DNA of 64,000 nucleotides from Triparma columacea. Lineage: Eukaryota; Sar; Bolidophyceae; Parmales; Triparmaceae. A model generated the notes under the pieces. That model did not search any database and was not told the origin of the DNA. It saw only the letters and a program-made list of their open reading frames with translations. The translations under genes were made by a program, and so were the position numbers. This document shows, in pieces, positions 41,501 to 50,096 of the stretch (position 1 is its first letter; each line of letters opens with the position of its first letter). Where the stretch lies: the NCBI GenBank assembly GCA_030267965.1, contig BRYA01000165.1, positions 10,615-74,614 of the forward strand, read 5' to 3'.

Positions 41501-42576
41501 CTTCTGATAGGTCGGTCGAAAGGGGAATATTGAAACATTGCGAACATACTGGTAACCTTCTCAACATTCCAGTCTATCAAGTCTTGGTTGAAATCGGAGC
41601 TCTTAAACATAAACTCCATATCAGTGACACTCGAGACGTTCCAGCCTCCGATAGGTTGGTTAAAAGGAGTATCGTAGAACATTCCGTACATATTTGTAAC
41701 CTTCTCAACATTCCAATCTTTCAAGTCTTGGTTGAAAGCGGAGGACCCAAACATATACTTCATGTCAGTGACACTCGAGACGTCCCATTCCCCGATAGGT
41801 TGGTCAAAAGAAGAGGTTCTGAAGAACATTGTGTACATACTTGTAACCTTCTCAACATTCCAGTCTTTCAAGGGTTGGTTGAAACCGGAGTTGTAAAACA
41901 TATACCTCATGTCAGTGACATGCAAGACGTTCCATTCCCCGATAGGTTGGTTAAAAGAGGAACATCCCCTAAACATAGTTGCCATATCTTCAACACTCCC
42001 GGTGTTCCAATAACTGATATCGGCGTTGAACGTCTCTCGTGTAACATCCCCTCCGGTTCCACTTCCACAGTACGTGTACACCAACTCTCTCATGCTTGTT
42101 ACCTCAGCGGTATCCCATGCGTCGATCGTGCCGTAGGTTGCAGCGTGAGCATTGTTCCATTTTGCAGGGCTTGCGCACCACGTTGACATGGCCCAGAACA
42201 TTGTGCCGGCGGTGGTGCTGTTGCCGTCTTTCAACGGAGTGACAGACGGTGTGACATGCTTGCCCTTGCCTTTCTTGCCTTTCTTTCCTTTCTTTCCTGT
42301 CTTTCCCTTCTCGGCTGTCTTGCCTTTCTTTCCCTTCTTGGCCTTCTTGCCCGTCTTACCCTTCTTCCCGTTGGACTTGGAGGACTCCCTAAAAAACAAT
42401 ACAGCGGAATCAGCCATGGACTGCACGGAAGAAGCCATGGCGGATTGCACCAACGCTCTGTCTTCAGAAAGGCCTCTTGAAGGGGACCTCGGCGATTTGT
42501 CAGTGCCGTGGCTAGTGATGACGAGAAGTACGAAAACTAGCAGCGAAGCAGCGAGCAAAGCGACTAGTGACTTCAT
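38521..42576 (-). CDS. Secreted 1351-aa DUF285 (BspA-type repeat) protein with Lys/Gly-rich linker
   Basis: Single exon. The signal peptide is MKSLVALLAASLLVFVLLVI. Residues about 70-110 are a KKGKKGK linker. The remainder is two large, similar ectodomains. Each opens with a cap (TMFWAMSTWCASPAKWNNAH, then YCGSGTGG) and holds a series of 23-24-residue DUF285 units alternating FNQDLKDWNVEKVTSMYGMF and FDQPIGSWDVSSVTDMRYMF. Each closes with SGGICDKASPYGPATCW. The second ectodomain starts near residue 790 at HVTPLKDGNSTTAG, the same sequence that follows the linker, so the whole domain was duplicated. DUF285 repeats are best known from bacterial surface lipoproteins and stramenopiles. I infer a cell-surface or extracellular-matrix protein. 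No C-terminal TM helix is present. Confidence 0.9.
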   Translation of the reverse strand: MKSLVALLAASLLVFVLLVITSHGTDKSPRSPSRGLSEDRALVQSAMASSVQSMADSAVLFFRESSKSNGKKGKTGKKAKKGKKGKTAEKGKTGKKGKKGKKGKGKHVTPSVTPLKDGNSTTAGTMFWAMSTWCASPAKWNNAHAATYGTIDAWDTAEVTSMRELVYTYCGSGTGGDVTRETFNADISYWNTGSVEDMATMFRGCSSFNQPIGEWNVLHVTDMRYMFYNSGFNQPLKDWNVEKVTSMYTMFFRTSSFDQPIGEWDVSSVTDMKYMFGSSAFNQDLKDWNVEKVTNMYGMFYDTPFNQPIGGWNVSSVTDMEFMFKSSDFNQDLIDWNVEKVTSMFAMFQYSPFDRPIRSWNVSHVTNMAYMFANSGFNQDLKDWNVDKVTSMFAMFFSTSSFDQPIGGWDVSHVTDMRYMFMDSDFNQDLKDWNVDKVTSMYGMFYNASFDQPIGEWDVSSVTDMGYMFTYSGFNQDLKDWNVEKVTRMSGMFEYSSFDQPIGAWNVSSVTDMRNMFSRSGFNQPLKDWNVEKVTNMYGMFGSSSFNQPIGEWDVSSVTVMKFMFENSDFNQPLKDWNVEKVTNMYAMFEYSSFDLPIGGWDVSSVTDMAFMFGHSDFNQDLKDWNIEKVTSMKDMFASNTDFNQPIGSWDVSRVTGMRSMFAKSGFNQDLKDWNVEKVTSMYGMFYSTPFNQPIGSWNVSQVTDMGSMFGYSVFNQDLKDWNVEKVTSMDGMFESNTDFNKDVTEWATNTTGFTSEAYEDMFKNSTAWQAAYSYTGSGGICDKASPYGPATCWSPSKHVTPLKDGNSTTAGTMFWAMSTWCASPAKWNNAHAATYGTINAWDTAEVTSMRELVYKYCGSGTGGNVTRETFNADISYWNTRSVEDMASMFRGCSSFNRPIGKWNVSQVTDMRYMFVFSGGWRGFNQPLKDWNVEKVTSMYGMFQRSTFDQPIGSWNVSSVTDMAYMFANSDFNQDLKDWNVEKVTSMYGMFRGNPSFDQPIGGWNVMSVTDMTYMFADSDIRDSGFNQDLKDWNVEKVTSMLGMFESSSFNRPIGDWNVSSVTDMGSMFSRSDFNQDLKDWNVDKVTSMLAMFEYTSFDHPIGGWDVSSVTDMRWMFYNSGFNQDLKDWNVDKVTSMRAMFASNTDFNQPIGSWDVSRVTSMRSMFYRTNFNQTLKDWNVEKVTSMYGMFERSSFDQPIGGWNVSHVTNMREMFARSDFNQDLKDWNVEKVTRMSGMFEYSSFDQPIGAWNVSSVTDMGNMFANSGFNQDLKDWNVEKVTNMRDMFAFNTDFNKDVTGWATNTIGFFGSEAYADMFYESTAWQAAYNYTGSGGICDKASPYGPATCWTPKL

Positions 42577-42998
42577 CTTTTGTCAATATGAATATGATCA
42601 ATAAAGGCGAGGGCTGAGGAAAAGGGCAATTTGTGTGAGATATTGCACGCTATTAGGGCTGAATAAGTCTGAATTGTGTTTTGAAGGGTATGTGTGCCTT
42701 ATATACGTATATTTACAAACTTCTAAGGGCTCAATCGACCAGAATTTTGAGTAGAAATCACATACGTCGAGAACGAGGTGTATGGCGGAAATCCCTATTT
42801 TCTTGAAATGAAACAGTAGCGGGGGTGGAGAAAGGCAGTGATCGATACAAGCAAGTGATTCCAAAGCGTTTGCATTTCCTTCAACGCTTACCTCTTCTGA
42901 AATATACTCTTCTTAAAAGTAAAAATGTTGAAGCAATTCTTTTGGGAATTAACAAAAGAAAATATCATGAAATACCCAAAAGTGAAACTTCTGCACCA
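42577..42998. other. Upstream region of the DUF285 gene
   Basis: AT-rich, 422 bp, between the DUF285 start and the stop of the oxidoreductase gene; no gene seen. Confidence 0.6.
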
Positions 42999-44259
42999 CT
43001 ACTTGACCATCTTATCTTCCCCCCATTCCCTCCTCCCCCCCAGGAGCTTATCCAAAACCTCGTTGCACCTCAACGCACTCTCAGCATTGTTGAAGCACTC
43101 CTTCTTCCCCTCCCTCAAGTCCTCCACAATAGCCTCGAAGAGCCTCCCGTGCACGTGTTCCTGCACGCCCCCCAGGTGTTCGTATCCCAGCACCTCCTCC
43201 TCCCCCCCCGTGCCCCTGAAGACTCCCGGGTTGTCGTCGAAGACCCCGAACCCCACGCACCCCCTGGTGCCCTGGACCCTCACCTCGTCCACATCCTCCC
43301 CTGCCGCAAAGTTGAGCTCGCACGAGCCCAGCACGGGGCCGCCGCCACCGGATAGAGGGGCGTGCCACCAAGTACCGACGACCGAGTCCTCGATCGAGGG
43401 ACCGCCGGGAGAGAGGGACGTAGAACGGGAGCATACCCCGTGGACGCCGAGCAGCGGGCCTTTTGCAAAGGGGGGCGGGGGGGGGGGGTTCGAAGAATGG
43501 GGGCAAGTCAGAAAAGATCCAAGCCTAACCCTGCAGGTCCAAGCCAACAAACCCCCCCCCACCCCGCCACCCCCCCACCCCTCCACCCCCCCCACCCAAC
43601 AACTCACCTAATAGATGGTCGATCAAGTCCACAACATGGCTCCCAAGGTCCATGACCAGTCCCCCCCCGCTAACGTCCTTCTTAAAATGCCAGTGCCTCT
43701 TCTTCTCCTCCTCCATCATGTGCCTTTTCTGCCTCAGCGTTACCCTCACGCCAGTCACTTCCCCGACCTTATTGATCCCCTCCTTAACTGCTTCGAATTT
43801 CGGCAGGTATCTTCTATAATAGGCGCACCAGAGCCTGGCGTCCCCCCCCCTGAACTTCCTCGCCGCCTCCTCTCCCTCCCGGAGGTCCCTGGACAGGGGC
43901 TTCTCGCAGTAGCAGTGGAGGCCGAGCTCCCCGCAGAGGGCTACCAGGCCGGCGTGGGAGGAGACGGGGGTGGCCACGTAAACCACGTGGTGCACCCCAG
44001 AAGAACCTGAGGCGACATCCAGGGACTTGAGCTCCGCAATGTGTCTTATCAGGTCCTCCCCAGACGAGGGGCCGTGGAAGAGAGTGGCGGAGGAGAGGTT
44101 GTGACGAGACTGGTAGGACAGGAGGGAGGGAAGGTCGCGACGGCCAAGGGCGACAACGGAGCAGGAAGGGTTCTTGTAGATACCGGGGAGACTCTTTTTT
44201 TCGCACACCGAACCTACACCGACGCAACCCACCTTCACGATGCAGGGGTTTGAGGACAT
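42999..44259 (-). CDS. Gfo/Idh/MocA-family oxidoreductase
   Basis: Two exons (44259-43608, 43459-42999) give 370 aa. The Rossmann start is VGCVGVGSVCEKKSLPGIYK, then VVYVATPVSSHAG, the catalytic-type Lys motif HCYCEKPLSRDLREGE, and GGGLVMDLGSHVVDLIDHLL. The intron splits IDHLLG|PLLGVHG in phase, exactly at the family's conserved Gly-Pro. The C-terminal domain ends with FEAIVEDLREGKKECFNNAE, typical of the family. These enzymes oxidise or reduce sugars, inositols or bile pigments with NAD(P). An ATG 66 bp upstream would add a hydrophobic leader (GTFSFLLACIGFIL); I prefer 44259 because it sits just before the Rossmann strand. It is divergent from the ankyrin gene by 97 bp. Confidence 0.88.
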
Positions 44260-44356
44260 TGTGGAAGAATTCGAGAGAATAAAACCGATGCACGCGAGTA
44301 GAAAAGAAAAAGTTCCAATTATCATTTGCTGTCTCTTTTTCCCAGTTCCAGTTCCA

Positions 44357-45451
44357 ATGTTAATCTTTGTCGCGTTGATCCTCCTCCTCTTTATCCCACC
44401 CGCTCTGTCCGCCGTCGATTCTCTCTCTTCCCCCCCGTTTTCAAAAGACGATGCCGTCCACCTGCCTCCAACTGCCGACCCCCCCCATCGTCCTCGTCAC
44501 AAGTCCTCCCTCCTCCCCCGTGACCGCCTCTCCGAGGCCGTTCACATCCACGACGTCTCCATGGTTCAACGCCTTCTCCACAGCCACTACGAGGGCGTGA
44601 TATCCTCCACCCCCCCCGTCGACCTGAGGAGGAGGGATGAGATAGGTAGGACCCCCCTCCACTTGTGCGGGCTGGACGCGCAGACCAAGTCCAAGCCCAC
44701 GGTCGACGTCGACTGTGCCAGAATAGTGAGCATGCTGAAGGAGGTCGGGTACGAGATCGACGCCAGGTGCGCAGGGGGGTGGAGGCCCCTGGACACGTAC
44801 GCAGCCCTTGGGATGCCAGAGACTGTCAACGTGCTGCTTGAGGGGGGAGCGGAGGTGGACGGGAGGGACGGGGGGCACGGAAGGACGGCGCTTATGCTGG
44901 CGGCGATCAACGGGAACTTTGTGGTGGCGCAGCTCATGGTTGAGAAAGGGGCCGATGTTAATATCAGGGCTGAGGGTGGGACAATGGAGGCGCTGGGGTA
45001 CGCGGTTAGGAATGAAGTTATGAGGATGATAAATGTGGGGAAGGGCGGGGGCGGGGGGGGGCAGGTAGGGGGGGAGGATGATGAGGAGATAGATTTAATG
45101 GAACTGTTGGAAAGGGAGGTCGGGGAGGGCGGCGGGGTCGGGGACGAGCAGTGCGGGGCCGACAGGGAGAAGAACGACAAGGACACCACGGTCGACCTTG
45201 GGTGCGAGCCTGGGAAGGAATACATGAGGATCGCCGCCCTCCTACTTGAAGAGGGCGCGGATGTGAACGTGCAGGATAAGAACGGTCGGACTCCCTTGAT
45301 GGTAGCTGCGATGGCTGGGCACAAAGAGCTGGTGAGGATGATGGTGGGGACGGGGAGGGCGGACCTGGGGATCGTTGACAAGGACGGATTCGGGAGCATC
45401 ACGTATGCGAAGACGCAGGAGATTAGGGAGATCATCGTGGAGAGCATGTGA
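44357..45451 (+). CDS. Ankyrin-repeat protein with N-terminal hydrophobic leader
   Basis: Single exon, 364 aa from ATG 44357 (MLIFVALILLLFIPPALSA, a signal peptide or anchor). Ankyrin repeats include RTPLHLCGLD, WRPLDTYAALGMPETVNVLL, RTALMLAAINGNFVVAQLMV, then, after a Gly/Glu-rich insertion of about 70 residues, ALLLEEGADVNVQDKNGRTP and LMVAAMAGHKELVRMMV. Upstream in-frame ATGs (44291 and before) would put the leader inside the protein and overlap the start of the divergent oxidoreductase, so they are less likely. It could be a luminal or plastid-directed ankyrin protein. Partner unknown. Confidence 0.78.
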   Translation: MLIFVALILLLFIPPALSAVDSLSSPPFSKDDAVHLPPTADPPHRPRHKSSLLPRDRLSEAVHIHDVSMVQRLLHSHYEGVISSTPPVDLRRRDEIGRTPLHLCGLDAQTKSKPTVDVDCARIVSMLKEVGYEIDARCAGGWRPLDTYAALGMPETVNVLLEGGAEVDGRDGGHGRTALMLAAINGNFVVAQLMVEKGADVNIRAEGGTMEALGYAVRNEVMRMINVGKGGGGGGQVGGEDDEEIDLMELLEREVGEGGGVGDEQCGADREKNDKDTTVDLGCEPGKEYMRIAALLLEEGADVNVQDKNGRTPLMVAAMAGHKELVRMMVGTGRADLGIVDKDGFGSITYAKTQEIREIIVESM

Positions 45452-45634
45452 ACAATTTACTTGAGACTCTTGCACGGGAGACATACATATTTTTTTAGTT
45501 TGAGCCATACGAGAGGTCCACCCCGCCTGAGTGCTAAGCGAATCGCAGAAAAGACGGCGTTCAGGGCAGCAAATTAAATCTCAAGGATTAAACACCTCTC
45601 CTTTTGACAGCTCAGCCAAATTTAAGTTAGTGCA

Positions 45635-47928
45635 ATGGTGGAGGTTAGCCAAAGACCTTCGTACTCAAAAATCCACCACCAGGACGTCGATATCGAGTCC
45701 GGAAAGCCCCCCTCTGACCCTGTCAAGTCCAATGAAGGTGAAAAGGAAAAGGAGGTGAAAGCAAGCCGACTCCTTTACCTGGGCAAACCTGAGTGGAGCG
45801 TCATGGCAATTGGTGTTCTCGTGCTGGTGATTACCCAGCTCGGGACAATGGTGAGTTTATAACACCCCGAGTCCGCCTAACCCAGCGTCAACATAACTTA
45901 CAAGTACATCCTCCGTGTAACTCTGTCGCATACACACACACAGAGCATACCCTGGTTCTTCGGCAAGCTGATCGACACCATCGCCGACGGTTCCTTGACT
46001 GAGGAGGAGGCACGTGAAGAGATGAGGTCGATAGTTTTCCGTCTCCTTGTGATAATGGTTAGCACTTCCTTCCTCCTCTTCCTCCGCGGCTTCATCTTCA
46101 ACGGGGCGGGTGAGAGGGTGGTTGCGAGGCTTAGGATCAGACTTTTCAAGGCTATACTGTCGCAGGAGATCGCCTTTTTTGATAAGAACAAGACGGGGGA
46201 ACTTCTGAGCAGGCTCTCGAGCGACACTGCAAAGGTAAGCGCGTTCTCCCTCTCTCTCTTTCAGTCTCTCTCTCACACGCATCCTTACAGATCCAGGACG
46301 CCGCTACATCATCCGTCTCAATGTTCCTCCGCAACTGTCTTTCCTTAATAATCTCCCTCATGATGATGTTAATAACTTCTGCCAAGCTCACCGGTGTCAT
46401 GCTAATCTGCGTTCCCCTCCTCATAGCCTTCGCCGTTACTTACGGAAGGTTCGTGAAGCGCATAGCCCGCCGTTACACTGACGCTTTGGCTGCCGCCAGC
46501 AACGTTGCTAACGAGTCCATCAGTAACATCAGGACCACCAGGGCCTTTGCCGCGGAGGATGTGGAGCTGGCGAGGTACACGGAGCTTATCGGGGACCCGG
46601 ACGACAAGGAGGACAAGAGGTGCTGCTGGTTGCCCAAGAAGGACCACACGCACTCGCTGGGTATGAAGAAAGCTTTGGGTCACGGAGGTTTCATTGGAGT
46701 CGTCGGTGGTTTGGGTCAGGTTACCGTCGTCGGCCTGCTTTGGTACGGGGGCGAGCTCGTGCTCACGGACGAGATAAGCGCGGGGACGCTGATCACCTTC
46801 ATGATGTACGCCGTTAACACGGGGGCAGGGTTGGCGGTTTTTGCGGGACTTTTCTCCGCATTCATGGACGCACTAGGGGCCAGCGTAAGGACGTTCGAGA
46901 TTATCGATAAGATACCCAGGTGAGCGTGGGGAGCAAAACGAAACGAGGCGGAGGCGAATACACGCTGTTCTATTCTAACCCACCCCACTCTTTACAATCG
47001 CCCTTGCAGTTTCCTTCTCCGTGGTGGCGAGGCTCTAGAAAAGGTCGCGGGTAACATAAGCTTCAAGAACGTGTCATTCTGCTACCCTACCAGGGGCGAC
47101 GTTCCCGTTCTCTCGAACTTCAATTTAGACATCGCCGCCAACAGCACGGTTGCGCTAGTAGGGCAGAGCGGGGGGGGGAAGACAACTGTTATTAGTCTAC
47201 TTGAAAGGTTCTACGATGTTACGGGGGGGGAGATAACGATTGACGGCAAGCCTTTGAAAGTGAGTGAGAATGGGTTGGCGGAGGGTGGCAGTGCTATATT
47301 TTCACTCAAGGCCCTTACACACACAAACCAATGTTCTAAAACCTCCCCCCAATCCCCCCCCCAGTCCCTCGACCCCTCCATAACTCGTCTCAACATCGGT
47401 ATGGTATCCCAGGAGCCCGTACTTTTCGGTGTGAGCATAACAGATAACATATGTTACGGTTGGTCCGCAAAGCACCACTCGGACCCTTCAAAGTACCCCT
47501 TATTCCCCACGAAGGATAGGATAGAGGAGGTGGCAAGGATGGCAAACTGCCATGATTTCATTCAAACGTTTACCGAGGGTTACGATACTCTCGTAGGTGA
47601 GAGGGGTGTAAAGTTAAGCGGTGGTCAGAAGCAGCGTATCGCAATCGCTCGCGCTTTGCTCGTGGACCCTTCCATACTCCTCCTCGACGAGGCCACAAGC
47701 GCTCTGGACGCACAGAGCGAGGAGCTCGTACAGGGGGCTATAGACAGGGTTATGGAGGGGAGGACGGTGATATACATAGCGCATAGACTAAGCACGATCA
47801 AAGGTGCGGACGTTATCGTGATGGTTAAGGACCATAAAATTCTTGATAAGGGTACGCACGAGGAGCTTATGGGGAGGTGCGTGGAGTATGAGGACCTCGT
47901 TAGGAAACAGTTGAACAAGGACGAATAA
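45635..47928 (+). CDS. ABCB-type half ABC transporter
   Basis: Five exons (45635-45850, 45944-46234, 46291-46919, 47010-47259, 47365-47928), all in phase, give 649 aa. One TMD of six helices contains the coupling-region motif FFDKNKTGELLSRLSSDT and NESISNIRTTRAFAAE. One NBD has Walker A GQSGGGKTT, Q-loop MVSQEPVLF, signature LSGGQKQRIAIARA, Walker B ILLLDEATSALD and H-loop IYIAHRLSTI. This matches the ABCB8/10/TAP group, half transporters that work as dimers, often in mitochondria, plastids or vacuoles. The N-terminus is hydrophilic, with no obvious targeting peptide. The 3' end is tandemly duplicated just downstream. Confidence 0.93.
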
Positions 47929-47989
47929 GGGGGGGATGGGGGGGGAGGGTGAAGGGGGATGCTAAGTAAATCCTTATTTTTACCAAAAG

Positions 47990-48160
47990 GGTCGTACGGT
48001 GATATACATAGCGCATAGACTGAGCACGATCAAAGGTGCGGACGTTATCGTAATGGTTAAGGACCATAAAATATTGGATAAGGGTACACACGAGGAGCTT
48101 ATGGGGAGGTGCAAGGAGTACGAGGACCTTGTTAGGAAACAGCTGAACAAGAACGAATAG
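47990..48160 (+). pseudogene. Duplicated last ~56 codons of the ABCB gene
   Basis: The 232-bp segment ending the ABCB gene is repeated once. The copy opens after a plausible acceptor (TTTTTACCAAAAG) and reads GRTVIYIAHRLSTIKGADVI ... KQLNKNE before TAG. The protein is almost unchanged (D to N near the end, V to K in CVEY), while silent positions and the 3' flank differ slightly. It lacks Walker B, so it is either a dead fragment or an alternative terminal segment. Confidence 0.75.
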
Positions 48161-48316
48161 AGGAGGGATTGGGGGGGAAGGTGAAGGGGGATGCGCTAAG
48201 TAAATCCGCAGCTTCTTAAACAAAAGTGAGCGTTCACGTTACACCATACATATTGACATATACAAGGGGGTTAAGTTTCCTCCCCCTTAATTCCCCGTCC
48301 CTCTTACTCCTCTAAT

Positions 48317-49937
48317 TTAGTCGTTAACATCGGTTTCTTTGAAAATCTTCTTCCATTCCTCTCCCCCCCAATCCTCCGCAGTTTTCCCCTCCCAATCAAC
48401 TTCCCCAACCACCCCCCTCCACCATACCTCCCCCATAATCTCTCTTAAATACATGGCGGTATTAAATCGTTTCTTAACCCCGCATTTATGTAGTACAGTA
48501 TGTCTGTTTTTAACCACGTCATTCATATGAGTTTTACCTACGCATTTTATTATTCGTTTAACTATCTCAAGACCGTTTATATGTGAGTTAATAACCGGGC
48601 TAATACCTAGGAAATGAACAACACTACAACCCCATTCGTTCTTAGTTTCCACATTTGAACCTAGTGTAATAAGCCTCTCAACTACGTCAGGGTTACCACC
48701 GTATACAGCGGCGTGGAGGATTGAAGTGCCGTCGTTTGACACGCAGTTCAATGCCAGATTCAATACGGTGGGGGGGGACATGGAGGGTAGGGGGGTTATA
48801 CCTAAGTGAGGTAAGTACTGTGGGTTTTTACGTGAAGGGAGAGAAAATATACAGAGTTTAGTACCAACTTTGTGAATTCTCCGTGTGTGTTTCCTCCCAG
48901 TTTTTTAAAACTTCAAAATACACTCTCTCACCTTACTATCTCCACCTTTCTCCTTAACGTTTGATAGTACAGTCTCCAAAAGTTCCATCCTACCATATTG
49001 ACATGCGAAATGCAGGAACGTTCTGCCTTCTCTTTTCCTGTTTTTATTACCATCCCCCCTCTTCCTTTTTAAGGTCCCAGTGGTTTCAGGGTTGGGGGAT
49101 GGTGTAGGGTTGATGTATGATATAGCCCAGTCAATCACGTCTAATCTTCCCATCCCACCAGCCCACTCTATAACAGTCGAACCGTGTTTATCCCTCCCAG
49201 TAATAGCATCTATAACATCCTCAGAGTTTTGTCGTGGTGAGCACTTGTCTATGGATGTTTCCGATTGTTCTATTGATGTTTTTTTCGATCGTTTGTTTGT
49301 ACTGAATGAGTCTGCTAGTTTCTTAATATCCTCCATCCCCCAAGACTCCCTCACTGCGCAAATCAACCTATCGCTAGGACTGGCGGTAGGGTCGTTTACT
49401 ACTTCGGAAGGGTTTATCACATACTTATCCTGACCTAAGGTTAGAGAAGCTAAGGAAAGGGTTTGGGGAGTGTATTGTGTAAGTATATCGGTGTTGGAGT
49501 TACTCTTTATACCTCCCCTCCTTGTTCTCTCCTCTTTCTCCTCTCTTCTCACCCATTAAACTCTCGCATTCTTTAAGTATATCCTCCTTCCCATTATCCT
49601 TAAACTGCAATACATATTCATGGAAACATGTAGGTTCCCACTCCTCGTGTTTGTTAGTAGTAGTGAGTATGCATTGGTTGAGGTAGTTTGCGCTATTTTG
49701 TCCATTTCTTAATACAGGTTCAACAACACCTAGGTACCATGTTCTTATATCTTCCTTTAAATTAGGTGTTTGTGGAGGTGGGTGTGGGGGTGTACTCGTA
49801 GTTGTGCTTGTAGATGTGTGTTTAATTGCAAAATGAGCCCTTAATCCTCTGCCAACTTTGTGTGTCTTACTTCTACCTTTGCGTAAAGTGGTGTCTAAAC
49901 TACACAATGGACATAGTATTGCATTTGAGTACTGCAT
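48317..49937 (-). CDS. Zinc-finger / ankyrin protein
   Basis: Three exons (49937-49553, 49449-48932, 48817-48317), all in phase, give 467 aa. The N-terminus has a C2H2-like finger (ILCPLCSLDTTLRKGRSK ... GLRAHFAIKH). Later there is an IEWAGGMGRLDVIDWAI unit, a Lys/Arg cluster (TLKRKRGDGNKNRKREG, possible nuclear signal) and ankyrin units RTFLHFACQYGRMELLETVL, TSILHAAVYGGNPDVVERLI and VVHFLGIS. The combination of a CPLC finger with an IEWA-type ankyrin unit resembles a protein group I associate with heterokont algae. No enzymatic motif. The gene and its neighbours are less GC-rich than the window average. Confidence 0.78.
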
Positions 49938-50096
49938 CAGTAAGGAGTTAGTGTTAGTTGTGTGCGTATCGTTTTGAGAGAGGTAATATTAGAACCTTCT
50001 TTGGAGACCAAGAATCTGCTTCTTCTCTCCACTCTATCCGAAGTTCAGGGTCTATTTTCGTATTTTTTCTCCAAATTTATCGTGCCTTTACCTTAC

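Noticed and set aside
38669..42186. Long plus-strand open frames opposite the DUF285 gene.
   Set aside because: They are periodic shadows of the repeat; composition and the signal peptide support the minus strand.
38521..42576. Bacterial contamination or recent transfer suggested by BspA/DUF285 repeats.
   Set aside because: Composition and flanking intron-bearing eukaryotic genes are continuous with it, and such repeats are common in protists.
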